Assembly (NCBI GenBank): GCA_945869195.1 | Contig: CAMBNV010000002.1 | Location: forward strand, 186,001 to 250,000 | Length of the DNA: 64,000 bases | Source of the DNA: Gemmatimonas phototrophica | GTDB taxonomy: Bacteria > Gemmatimonadota > Gemmatimonadetes > Gemmatimonadales > Gemmatimonadaceae | Direction: 5' to 3' | Notes under the pieces: model-generated | The model's database searches: none | What the model saw: only the letters and a program-made list of their open reading frames with translations | What the model was told of the DNA's origin: nothing | In this document: positions 17,374 to 25,290 of the stretch, in pieces | How the letters are laid out: each line of letters begins with the position of its first letter | Position numbering within the stretch: the stretch's first letter is position 1 | Position numbers and translations under genes: made by a program

Positions 17374-18480
17374 TCACACTCCTGGGTTGGACACGCGGAG
17401 TAGATGCGCTTCAGTCTCACGGGCACATCGGTCCCACGTGAACGTCTCGGCGAACGCACGGGCGCGTACGCCCATCTCTTCCACCAACGTCGGCGAGGCT
17501 GCCATCCGGCCGAGCGCGGCTGCGAACGCCGCGACATCACCATGGCGTACCAGCACCCCAGTCTCGCCGTGCCGCACTGACTCACGAATGCCCGGCGAGT
17601 CCGACGCCACCACCGGCGTGCCGCACGCCTCGGCCTCGACATTCGTCAGTCCCCACCCTTCCTTCGGGGACGCCAGGGCCACCGCCCAAGACCGGCGCAG
17701 TAGATCGAGCTTCTCCGCCTCGCTCACAAAACCAAGGAAACGCACACGCTGGCCGAGGTCAAGCGAACGGACGAGCCCTTCGAGCTGCGGGCGATAGTCG
17801 CCCGCCCCTGCAATCTCAAGTATGGCGTCGGGGCGCGTCATTTGCGCAAACGCCCGGATCACGAGATCCACGCCTTTGTACTTCTTGAGCCGTCCAAGGT
17901 AGGCAAAGGTCGGCACCTTGGCACGCCGCGACTGGTCCGGCGTGTAGTAGTCGGTGGAGACGCCCGGTTGTATCACCGTCACCAGCTCCGGCCGCAATCC
18001 ACGTGCCACAAGGTCGTCGGCGGTGCTCTGGCTGATCGCCTGGAACGGCACAGTACGATAGAACCAGGGAATCGGGCGCTCCGCGAGCCAGACCGCAGTG
18101 GCGAGGAGCGGACTGAGCTCCTGGAAGGCCGCGCCACCGAACAGATGCGGGACCACGGCCACCACCTGCCGCGCTCCCCACCGGGGCGTATAGAGGGGGG
18201 TCTTGTTGATATCCTCGTACAGGACGTCGAAGGCGCGCACTTTGAGCTCGCGCTCCCAATAACGATGCGCAAGTACGGCGAAGGACGTCCGTGTCCCGAC
18301 ACGATGGATCTCCACGCCATTCCGCAACCCGCGGGGCGAGCAGCCCGGCCAGCCGCCGCACAGGAGCACAACCTCGTGTCCCATCGCGACAAGGCGCTCG
18401 AGGATCTCGTGCAGGTGGGTCTCGGCGCCGCCGCCCAGGGGATTGTCGAGATCCTGCCAGTTGACGGCGCAGATCCTCAA
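17374..18480 (-). CDS. Glycosyltransferase, GT4-type
   Basis: This 368-residue GT-B glycosyltransferase has the N-terminal acceptor domain with DNPLGGGAETHLHEILERL and the C-terminal donor domain with FAYLGRLKKYKGVDLVIRAF and the E-x7-E motif region SPKEGWGLTNVEAEACGTPVVA, typical of family GT4. Substrate unknown; cell-surface glycan synthesis is likely. The start is a TTG at 18480 overlapping the nusB stop as TTGA; no ATG or GTG lies close by. It sits between nusB and raiA with almost no gap. Confidence 0.88.
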   Translation of the reverse strand: MRICAVNWQDLDNPLGGGAETHLHEILERLVAMGHEVVLLCGGWPGCSPRGLRNGVEIHRVGTRTSFAVLAHRYWERELKVRAFDVLYEDINKTPLYTPRWGARQVVAVVPHLFGGAAFQELSPLLATAVWLAERPIPWFYRTVPFQAISQSTADDLVARGLRPELVTVIQPGVSTDYYTPDQSRRAKVPTFAYLGRLKKYKGVDLVIRAFAQMTRPDAILEIAGAGDYRPQLEGLVRSLDLGQRVRFLGFVSEAEKLDLLRRSWAVALASPKEGWGLTNVEAEACGTPVVASDSPGIRESVRHGETGVLVRHGDVAAFAAALGRMAASPTLVEEMGVRARAFAETFTWDRCARETEAHLLRVSNPGV

Positions 18481-18899
18481 GTCAGTCGACCCATACGGCG
18501 CGCGAGCGCGTCGATAACTCCGTTCACGAAGCGCGCACTCTGCTCGCTTCCGAAGCGCTCGGCGAGTCGAACGCACTCCTGGATGACCACGCGCGGCGGG
18601 GTCCCGCCCTGTATCAACTCGGCCGCGGCGAGCCGCAGCACCGAGCGCTCGATGTGTCCGAGACGGTCGAGACGCCAGTTGGTTGTCACGTCGGCGAGCT
18701 CCGCGTCGATCTCCGCGCGCTGGGCGACGATGAGTTGGATCAGGGCGTGTGCGAAGAGCCGCTCGTCGGCTTGAATCGCGAGGTCGTCCCACACCGTCGC
18801 CGCGACGCGGGCAAGATCAGCCGGTGTGCCTCGAACGTCCCAAGCGTAGAGCGCCTGCAGTGCGCGGGAGCGGCCACGGGTTTCAGGGCGCGTTGGCAT
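18477..18899 (-). CDS. nusB: Transcription antitermination factor NusB
   Basis: NusB joins NusE (S10) on boxA RNA in antitermination of rRNA transcription. The 140-residue all-helical protein shows SRALQALYAWD at the N-terminus and GHIERSVLRLAAAELI, RVVIQECVRLAERFGSEQSARFVNGVIDAL at the C-terminus. The ATG at 18899 overlaps ribH by 17 bases. The ribH-nusB order is common in bacteria. Confidence 0.95.
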   Translation of the reverse strand: MPTRPETRGRSRALQALYAWDVRGTPADLARVAATVWDDLAIQADERLFAHALIQLIVAQRAEIDAELADVTTNWRLDRLGHIERSVLRLAAAELIQGGTPPRVVIQECVRLAERFGSEQSARFVNGVIDALARRMGRLT

Positions 18900-19383
18900 C
18901 CTCCTCCTCCCCATGGGCCAAGTCGAGCCGGCCGAACAGATCGGCCATCTCGAGCGCGGCGAGCGCGGCGTCTGCGCCTTTGTTGCCGTGAGCGCCACCG
19001 ACACGCGCTTCGGCCTGCGCCATCGTGTCGCAGGTAAGTAACCCGAAGCCAATCGGCACACTAAACTCGCCCTGCAGCAGCGCCAGGCCGCGCGCGGCTT
19101 CTCCGGCGACGAACTCGAAGTGCGGAGTATCACCACGTATCACCGCGCCGAGCGCCACGCACGCATCGTAGCGATCGGTCTGCAGCGCCTTGGCGACCGC
19201 AAGGGGAAGTTCCCACGCGCCCGGCACCCAGAGGATATCGACATCCTCGAACGCCACACCGTGACGCACGCACGCCTCGATCGCGCCCTCGACGAGCTTC
19301 TCAGTGATGCCCAGGTTGAATCGTGCAACGACCAGGGCCACACGACGACCATGGCCCGCCGGCTCTCCAATGAATTCCGCCAT
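18883..19383 (-). CDS. ribH: 6,7-dimethyl-8-ribityllumazine synthase
   Basis: RibH condenses the pyrimidine product of RibD and 3,4-dihydroxy-2-butanone 4-phosphate from RibB into lumazine. The 166-residue sequence has VARFNLGITEKLVEGA, VPGAWELPLAVAKAL, ALGAVIRGDTPHFEFV, PIGFGLLTCDT and GNKGADAALAALEM, all family blocks with the catalytic histidine in TPHFE. Its ATG overlaps the ribBA stop by one base (TAATG). Confidence 0.97.
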   Translation of the reverse strand: MAEFIGEPAGHGRRVALVVARFNLGITEKLVEGAIEACVRHGVAFEDVDILWVPGAWELPLAVAKALQTDRYDACVALGAVIRGDTPHFEFVAGEAARGLALLQGEFSVPIGFGLLTCDTMAQAEARVGGAHGNKGADAALAALEMADLFGRLDLAHGEEEDANAP

Positions 19384-20582
19384 TAGGTCGCCCTCAGGTG
19401 ACCAAGCTTGGCGCGCTTCGTCTCGAGATATTCTGCATTTTCATGAGTCGCCGGAGAGTAGATGGGTACGCGCTCGCCGAGCTGGATACCGTAGCCTTCC
19501 AGTCCCACGAGCTTCTTGGGGTTGTTCGTGATCGGCCGAATCGAGGTGAGTCCGAGGTCGAGCAGGATCTGCGCGCCAATCCCGTACTCACGCATATCGG
19601 GCGCGAAGCCGAGCCGCTCGTTCGCCTCGACGGTGTCGGCGCCGGCATCCTGCAGCGCATAGGCCTTGAGCTTGTTGATGAGACCGATGCCGCGTCCTTC
19701 TTGATCGAGATAGACGATCACACCCTTGCCCGACTCGACGACGAGTCGCATCGCTTCGTGCAGCTGCCACTGACAGTCGCAGCGCAGCGAGTGAAAGGTG
19801 TCACCGGTCAGACACTTGGAGTGCATGCGGACGAGCACGCTTTCGGCGCCAGCGACGTCGCCATGGACGAGCGCGACGTGCTCACGTTGGTCGACGTCAT
19901 TGCGATATCCGATCAGGCGAAACTCCCCGAACGCGGTTGGGAGCCGCACATCGGCCTCGCGGTGCACGAGTCGCTCGTTGCGCAGTCGGTAGGCGACGAG
20001 CTGGGCGACCGTGACGAAGGTGAGCCGGTGGGTGCGCGAGAACTCCTCAAGCTGCGGCCGGCGGGCGGAGCTGCCGTCGGCGGTCAGAATCTCACAGATG
20101 ACGCCCGCCGGGCTGAGTCCGGCCAGACGCATGAGGTCCACCGCCGCCTCGGTGTGCCCCACGCGCTGCAGCACGCCACCCTCGCGGGCACGCAAGGGGT
20201 GCAGATGTCCCGGGCGGCGCAGGTCGCTGGGGTGGGTGTCGCCTGCCGCCAAGAGACGAATCGTCGTGGCCTGATCGACGGCGCTGATACCGGTCGTGAC
20301 GCCGTGCTGTGGTCCCCCGTCAACCGTGACGGTGTATGCCGTGCGGAGTGCGTCGGTGTTCTCCGCGCCCATCATCGACAGCCCGAGCTGCTGCACCCGA
20401 TCCGGGGAGAGCGCGACGCAGATCATCCCCTTTGCTCCCATGAGGAAGTTCACCATCTGCGGCGTGATAGACTCGGCAGCGCCGATGAGGTCGCCCTCGT
20501 TCTCGCGATCCTCGTCGTCGGCAACAACGATGAACTTCCCGTGGCGCAGGTCCTCGAGGGCCTGCTCGATCGTTCCGAACAT
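19383..20582 (-). CDS. ribBA: Bifunctional RibBA (DHBP synthase / GTP cyclohydrolase II)
   Basis: This 399-residue fusion covers two entry steps of riboflavin synthesis. The N-terminal half is DHBP synthase (DDEDRENEGDLI, THPSDLRRPGHLHPLRAREGGVLQRVGHTEAAVDL). The C-terminal half, from about residue 210, is GTP cyclohydrolase II with zinc cysteines in SKCLTGDTFHSLRCDC and the motif YLDQEGRGIGL. Both active sites look intact. It starts two bases after ribE. Confidence 0.97.
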   Translation of the reverse strand: MFGTIEQALEDLRHGKFIVVADDEDRENEGDLIGAAESITPQMVNFLMGAKGMICVALSPDRVQQLGLSMMGAENTDALRTAYTVTVDGGPQHGVTTGISAVDQATTIRLLAAGDTHPSDLRRPGHLHPLRAREGGVLQRVGHTEAAVDLMRLAGLSPAGVICEILTADGSSARRPQLEEFSRTHRLTFVTVAQLVAYRLRNERLVHREADVRLPTAFGEFRLIGYRNDVDQREHVALVHGDVAGAESVLVRMHSKCLTGDTFHSLRCDCQWQLHEAMRLVVESGKGVIVYLDQEGRGIGLINKLKAYALQDAGADTVEANERLGFAPDMREYGIGAQILLDLGLTSIRPITNNPKKLVGLEGYGIQLGERVPIYSPATHENAEYLETKRAKLGHLRAT

Positions 20583-20584
20583 TG

Positions 20585-21193
20585 TCAGTTGGTCAGGAGA
20601 GGCGCAGCGAGGCGCTTGAGATGTTTGGCGATCATGTCTGCTTCGAGCTGCACGCGGTCGCCGAGGCCGAGCGCCCCGAGCGTGGTGTGTCGGACCGTGT
20701 GTTCGATTATCGACAGCTGCAACACGCCTGGACGCGGGAGGGCATGGACCGTGAGACTCACGCCGTCGACCGCGATGCTGCCGAGTGGCACAAGGAGTTC
20801 GTCAAGGGCGGATCCGACGTTCTGATCGAGCGCGATGTCGATGAGTAGCGCGTCGCCGCGGCGCTCAAGCTGACCGACGGTGCCCACGCCATCCACATGA
20901 CCCTGGACGATGTGGCCGCCAAGGCGATCGCCCACGGCGAGTGCCCGCTCGAGATTGAGCGCGGTGCCGACCGCCCAGGCGCCGATCGTGGTGCGATCGA
21001 GTGTGGTCACGACCGCAGCGACTCGAAACCACCCGGGGCCCTGCTCGCGCACGGTCAGGCACGCGCCGTTGCAGGCGATGCTCTCTCCCGTCACGACCCG
21101 CTCGTAGGGTGCCGCCACGACGAGTTCGCGCCCGGCGGCCGTGGTGGACACCTCGCGCACAACTCCAACGGCGGTAATCAATCCAGTGAACAT
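20585..21193 (-). CDS. ribE: Riboflavin synthase alpha chain
   Basis: RibE dismutates two lumazines to riboflavin plus a pyrimidine. The 202-residue protein is two tandem lumazine-binding barrels: MFTGLITAVGVV with GESIACNGACLTV in the first, and GGHIVQGHVDGVG with VDGVSLTV in the second. It follows ribD by 22 bases. Co-directional placement with ribD, ribBA and ribH makes a complete operon for the core pathway. Confidence 0.96.
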   Translation of the reverse strand: MFTGLITAVGVVREVSTTAAGRELVVAAPYERVVTGESIACNGACLTVREQGPGWFRVAAVVTTLDRTTIGAWAVGTALNLERALAVGDRLGGHIVQGHVDGVGTVGQLERRGDALLIDIALDQNVGSALDELLVPLGSIAVDGVSLTVHALPRPGVLQLSIIEHTVRHTTLGALGLGDRVQLEADMIAKHLKRLAAPLLTN

Positions 21194-21215
21194 GCGTCGG
21201 CGGACAGCGGTGGAA

Positions 21216-22316
21216 TCAGCGGCCGGCGGGAGCGTAGGTGGTCATGAGATCGTCGCCACACTCGCGACGGTCCGTAACGCGCCACTGTTCCGGCGCACCC
21301 ATTCCCGGCGACACCATCCCAAAGGCGGAGAGTGCCCCGGCCCCAAGAAGGACCGGCGCCTGAAAGATAACCAGTCGGTCGACGAATGTGCCGCTGAGCA
21401 GCGCCCCAGCCAGCCGCGCCCCCCCCTCGACCATCAGATGCCCGATGCCCGCCTCCCGGAGTAACCTGAGTTGCGCCGCGAGTCCCGAGACGGCGAACAG
21501 CCGCACGCCGGCCCTGGTGAGCGCTGCCGCGGTGGCGGCGGGTATTAGGTCTGACACCACCCAGGTGGGCACGCGCAAAGCGGTCCGCACGAGTTGGCTC
21601 TCGAGCGGGAGTCGGCCATGCGAATCGAACACTAGTCGCGCCGGCGGGACCCGAGGACGGCGACCATGTCGCACCGTCAGCGCGGGGTCATCGGAGAGCG
21701 CGGTACCAATCCCCACCCCGACCGCATCAACGCCGGAACGGAGGCGGTGGACCTGCCAGCGCGCGGCCTCACCCGTCAGCCAACGCTGACTCCGATCGCC
21801 AGGGGCGAGCGCCCCATCGAGCGAGAGCGCAAGCTTGAGCGTGATGAAGGGCCGCGAGTCGTCGCGGTGCCTGAAGAGGAATGCCGCGTTGAGCTCCTCT
21901 GCAGCCTCACGCTCGACTCCTTCGGTGACGGCGATCCCTGCTGCGCGGAGCGTCGCGATTCCACCACCAGCGACCCGATGCGGATCGGCGACGGCAACGA
22001 TCACACGTCGAACGCCAGCCGCGATGAGCGCATCCACACAGGGTGGCGTCTTGCCGTGGTGCGCGCAGGGCTCGAGCGTGACATACACGTCGGCACCACG
22101 CGCCCGATCGCCCGCGGTCGCGAGCGCCACAGCCTCGGCATGTGGCCCGCCGAACGCGGCGTGCCAGCCTTCCGCGATAATCGCGCCGTCACGAACGACA
22201 ACGGCGCCGACCAGAGGGTTCGGCGCCGTTCGCCCCCAACCGCGGCGCGCGAGTACGAGCGCGCGGCGCATCCGCGCCCGATCCAACGGGCCCGGTGTGG
22301 GAGCAAGATCTATCAA
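21216..22316 (-). CDS. ribD: Bifunctional riboflavin deaminase/reductase RibD
   Basis: RibD deaminates then reduces the GTP cyclohydrolase II product. The 366-residue fusion has an N-terminal zinc deaminase domain (PNPLVGAVVV, GGPHAEAVAL, TLEPCAHHGKTPPC) and a C-terminal reductase domain (PFITLKLALSLDGALA, MVEGGARLAGALL). It is the first riboflavin gene in transcription order, eight bases after an outer-membrane protein gene, leaving no room for an FMN riboswitch. Confidence 0.96.
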   Translation of the reverse strand: MIDLAPTPGPLDRARMRRALVLARRGWGRTAPNPLVGAVVVRDGAIIAEGWHAAFGGPHAEAVALATAGDRARGADVYVTLEPCAHHGKTPPCVDALIAAGVRRVIVAVADPHRVAGGGIATLRAAGIAVTEGVEREAAEELNAAFLFRHRDDSRPFITLKLALSLDGALAPGDRSQRWLTGEAARWQVHRLRSGVDAVGVGIGTALSDDPALTVRHGRRPRVPPARLVFDSHGRLPLESQLVRTALRVPTWVVSDLIPAATAAALTRAGVRLFAVSGLAAQLRLLREAGIGHLMVEGGARLAGALLSGTFVDRLVIFQAPVLLGAGALSAFGMVSPGMGAPEQWRVTDRRECGDDLMTTYAPAGR

Positions 22317-22324
22317 CGAATCGG

Positions 22325-23293
22325 TCAGAAGCTGACGCGGACACCGACGGAGCCGTACAGCCGTGACTTGTTGGCCGCCTCGGCGAACGCGTTGTAGGTC
22401 GCCACTTCGCCTCCGCTTACCTGACCCACCTCGGCGACGATCTTCGCGATCAGCAGGTTCAGTCCGAACGACCCGTACATCGTCGTGCGCTTCATCTCTT
22501 GGCCGACCGAAGTGGCGAAGCTGACGGGGACGGGCGACGTGATATCAATGTCGATCTCCGCTTCCGAGGTGTAGGTGTCCTGTCCGTAGCCGGCGGCGAA
22601 CTGGAAGAGGAGCAGATTCTTCTGGGCAGCGAGGCGCCACGAGGTGGTCTTCAACGAGAAGTCGCTGATCGCGAAGTCGGCGTTGCCGGCCGAGGCCGCA
22701 AGGCTCGTCACGGGGAGATCGCGCACGAGATACGAGAACGAGACGCCGGGAACGAGCAGCGACTGCTCGAGCAACCCGACACGGGCGCCGAGGCCGATCT
22801 TGAGCCCCCCATCCGCAGGAGTGAGTGTGACATCGTCGGTGGCGACCTCGGGCATATAGCTGGCACTACCGATGAGGTCGACCCCACCGATACGCGTGAT
22901 ACCCAACGGGAGGCCTTTGAAGATGCCGAGCGCGAAATCGACCGCGGGAAGTCCGAGGAACTGACTGTTGGTCTCGATGTTGGACGACGAGCGACCCTGC
23001 GCCCCGACGTTGAGACTGCCGAGGGCGGGAACGTCGCCACGAATCGCATTGATACGGGCGGCGATCGCGAAGTGCCCGAGGCCGCCGAGCGTGCTGCCGA
23101 GTCCAAGCGTGTGCGATCCGCCGGCCAGGGAGGTGCCTAGTTGCGGCATGATGAAACTAAAGAGATCCGTCGCCTTCTCGCACGCGTCCTGAGTCGCGGT
23201 GCTCCTGCCGGAACAGTTCGCGTTTGGTGTCTGGGCGGCAAGCGGCGCTGCGAAGGCCGCGAGGACAAACGAGGTACGGAGGATCTGGTGCAT
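22325..23293 (-). CDS. Predicted outer-membrane barrel protein, unknown function
   Basis: This 322-residue protein has a signal peptide ending PLAAQ, two early cysteines (NANCSGRS and DACEKA) that may form a disulphide, and alternating beta-strand sequence to a C-terminal phenylalanine (YGSVGVRVSF), the usual outer-membrane insertion signature. The ATG at 23293 has AAGGAG ten bases upstream. It lies 17 bases after purM and eight before ribD, so it is inside a metabolic operon. I do not recognise a family. A role in uptake or envelope structure is possible. Confidence 0.72.
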   Translation of the reverse strand: MHQILRTSFVLAAFAAPLAAQTPNANCSGRSTATQDACEKATDLFSFIMPQLGTSLAGGSHTLGLGSTLGGLGHFAIAARINAIRGDVPALGSLNVGAQGRSSSNIETNSQFLGLPAVDFALGIFKGLPLGITRIGGVDLIGSASYMPEVATDDVTLTPADGGLKIGLGARVGLLEQSLLVPGVSFSYLVRDLPVTSLAASAGNADFAISDFSLKTTSWRLAAQKNLLLFQFAAGYGQDTYTSEAEIDIDITSPVPVSFATSVGQEMKRTTMYGSFGLNLLIAKIVAEVGQVSGGEVATYNAFAEAANKSRLYGSVGVRVSF

Positions 23294-23310
23294 CTGAAGT
23301 GAACTCCTTG

Positions 23311-24342
23311 TCAAACGAGGTGAACCTGCCCTGAACCAGGACGGATGCGGCCGATACTCCATGATTGGACTCCGGCCCGAGCTGCAAAGTCACTTACGGC
23401 AACCGCGCTGTCTGTGTCCGTGATCACAATCATCCCGACGCCCATGTTGAAGGTGCGGTACATCTCCGCCCGGTCCACCCTGCCGGCCTCCTCGAGCACC
23501 CCGAATAGTGGTGGGATCGCCCAGGAAGTGGTCTCGACCACGGCGTCCAGATGCGACGGGAGCGCACGGTTAAGGTTGCCCGGAATCCCGCCGCCGGTAA
23601 TATGGGCCATCGCATGGATCTTTCCGAGCACGGGCCCGAGGATGCTGAGATACGAGCGGTGCACGGCGAGTAGCACATCGGCGACCGACTGGCCTTCTGC
23701 CTCTGGGAACGGATCGTGTGGTCCGAGCTTCAGGCGGTCCGCGACGATGCGACGCGCGAGCGAATAGCCGTTGGTGTGCAGTCCGCTGGAGGCGAGTCCG
23801 ACCAGCACGTCGCCGTCCCGGACGCCGGCGCTGCTGATAACGGCGTCTTCCTCCACCACACCCACAATGAAGCCCGCAAGGTCATAGTCGGGCGCCCTGT
23901 AAAGGCTCGGCATTTCGGCGGTCTCGCCGCCGATCAACGATGCGCCGTTCTCGCGGCATCCGGCGGAGACACCCGCGACGACGCGTTCGACCACCGACGG
24001 AACGAGTTTGCCGAACGCGACATAGTCGAGGAAGAAGAGCGGCGTGGCGCCCTGAACGAGAATGTCATTCACGCAGTGATTCACGAGGCAGTGCCCGATC
24101 GTGTCATGGCGGTCGGCCTCGATCGCGACCTTGATCTTGGTGCCGACCCCGTCCGCACTCGCGACGAGCAGTGGCTTCTTCGCTCCCTCGGGCACCCGGA
24201 ACATGCCACCGAATCCGCCGAACGCTCCGCGCGCCCCCGCAGTGAACGTCGACTCCACGAGCCGCTTGATCCGGTGCTTGGAGTTCTCCGCGGCGTCGAG
24301 GTCGACGCCAGCGCTCGCGTAGGTAAGCTTCTCGTCGCTCAC
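23311..24342 (-). CDS. purM: Phosphoribosylformylglycinamidine cyclo-ligase PurM
   Basis: PurM closes the imidazole ring to give AIR in purine synthesis. The 343-residue protein carries TYASAGVDLDAAENSKHRIK, the SADGVGTKIKVA nucleotide loop, HCVNDILVQGATPLFFLDY and HITGGGIPGNLNRALP. Its GTG start overlaps the preceding kinase stop as GTGA. The Gly-rich N-terminal GARGAFGGFGGMF is usual for the family. Confidence 0.96.
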   Translation of the reverse strand: MSDEKLTYASAGVDLDAAENSKHRIKRLVESTFTAGARGAFGGFGGMFRVPEGAKKPLLVASADGVGTKIKVAIEADRHDTIGHCLVNHCVNDILVQGATPLFFLDYVAFGKLVPSVVERVVAGVSAGCRENGASLIGGETAEMPSLYRAPDYDLAGFIVGVVEEDAVISSAGVRDGDVLVGLASSGLHTNGYSLARRIVADRLKLGPHDPFPEAEGQSVADVLLAVHRSYLSILGPVLGKIHAMAHITGGGIPGNLNRALPSHLDAVVETTSWAIPPLFGVLEEAGRVDRAEMYRTFNMGVGMIVITDTDSAVAVSDFAARAGVQSWSIGRIRPGSGQVHLV

Positions 24343-25256
24343 GCGTTGAGGGTCCGGTCAAACGAGACGAGTTGCTGAAATTCGGCGACGCGACGTTCGA
24401 TGTCGTCGCGGGAAATCTCCAACAGGCGCGTGATCGAGAATCCCTCGACGACGAACGACCCCATCGCCGAACCAACGATCACGGCCCGGCGCAGATTGGC
24501 GGTAGACAGGTCGTTGGTCCGCGCGAGCCAGCCCATGAAACCGCCGGCAAAAGAGTCCCCTGCCCCCGTCGGATCGAAGACCGACTCGAGCGGATAGGCC
24601 GGCGCGAAGAAGATTTCGTCGCGCATGAACATGAACGCGCCATGTTCGCCCTTCTTGATGAGCACCGTTTTCGGACCCCGCTCCATGATCCAGCGCGCGG
24701 CCTGAACGAGATTCGAGCACTCAGTCAGCTGGCGGGCCTCGCCGTCGTTGAGCGTGATGAGGTCGACATGCTTGATGAGTTCGATGAGGTCGGCGCGGCG
24801 CGATTCGATCCAGAAGTTCATCGTGTCGCAGGCGACCAACGTCGGCGCCTTGACCTGACGCAGGACCTCGAGTTGGAGGCGGGGATCGATATTGGCGAGG
24901 AAGACGTACTTCGCGTCGGTGAACTGCACCGGGATCTTTGGCTTGAAGTGCGAGAAGACGCCGAGGCGTGTCTCGAGCGTCTCGGCCGAGTTCAGGTCAT
25001 GCCGGTAGCGACCGCGCCAGCGGAACGACTCGCCTTCCATCTGCTCGAGGCCGGCGAAGTCAATGCCGCGCGCCTTGAGGGGTTCGAGCTTCTCCATCGG
25101 GTAGTCGCTGCCGACGACGCCGACCAGCTGAACCTCGGTCTGATGCGAGGCGGAGGCAGCGAAGTAGTTCGCCGATCCGCCGAGGACGTCGTCGGCCCGA
25201 CCAAACGGCGTCTCAACGGAATCGAGGGCGACGGAACCGACCACAAGAACTGACAT
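24339..25256 (-). CDS. PfkB-family carbohydrate/nucleoside kinase
   Basis: This 305-residue kinase of the PfkB (ribokinase) family has the N-terminal signature LGGSANYFAASASHQ and the C-terminal catalytic signature DPTGAGDSFAGGFMGWLA with the base aspartate. Substrate is uncertain: ribose, adenosine and fructose-type sugars are all possible in this family. Overlap with purM (GTGA) would fit a nucleoside or ribose kinase but does not prove it. I chose the ATG at 25256 from the family start (SVLVVGSVALD). Confidence 0.9.
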   Translation of the reverse strand: MSVLVVGSVALDSVETPFGRADDVLGGSANYFAASASHQTEVQLVGVVGSDYPMEKLEPLKARGIDFAGLEQMEGESFRWRGRYRHDLNSAETLETRLGVFSHFKPKIPVQFTDAKYVFLANIDPRLQLEVLRQVKAPTLVACDTMNFWIESRRADLIELIKHVDLITLNDGEARQLTECSNLVQAARWIMERGPKTVLIKKGEHGAFMFMRDEIFFAPAYPLESVFDPTGAGDSFAGGFMGWLARTNDLSTANLRRAVIVGSAMGSFVVEGFSITRLLEISRDDIERRVAEFQQLVSFDRTLNA

Positions 25257-25290
25257 GAATGAGAAGGTGTGAGGGGTGAGGAGCGGCGTC

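Noticed and set aside
22317..22324. FMN riboswitch before ribD
   Set aside because: Only eight bases separate ribD from the gene before it, too short for an aptamer.
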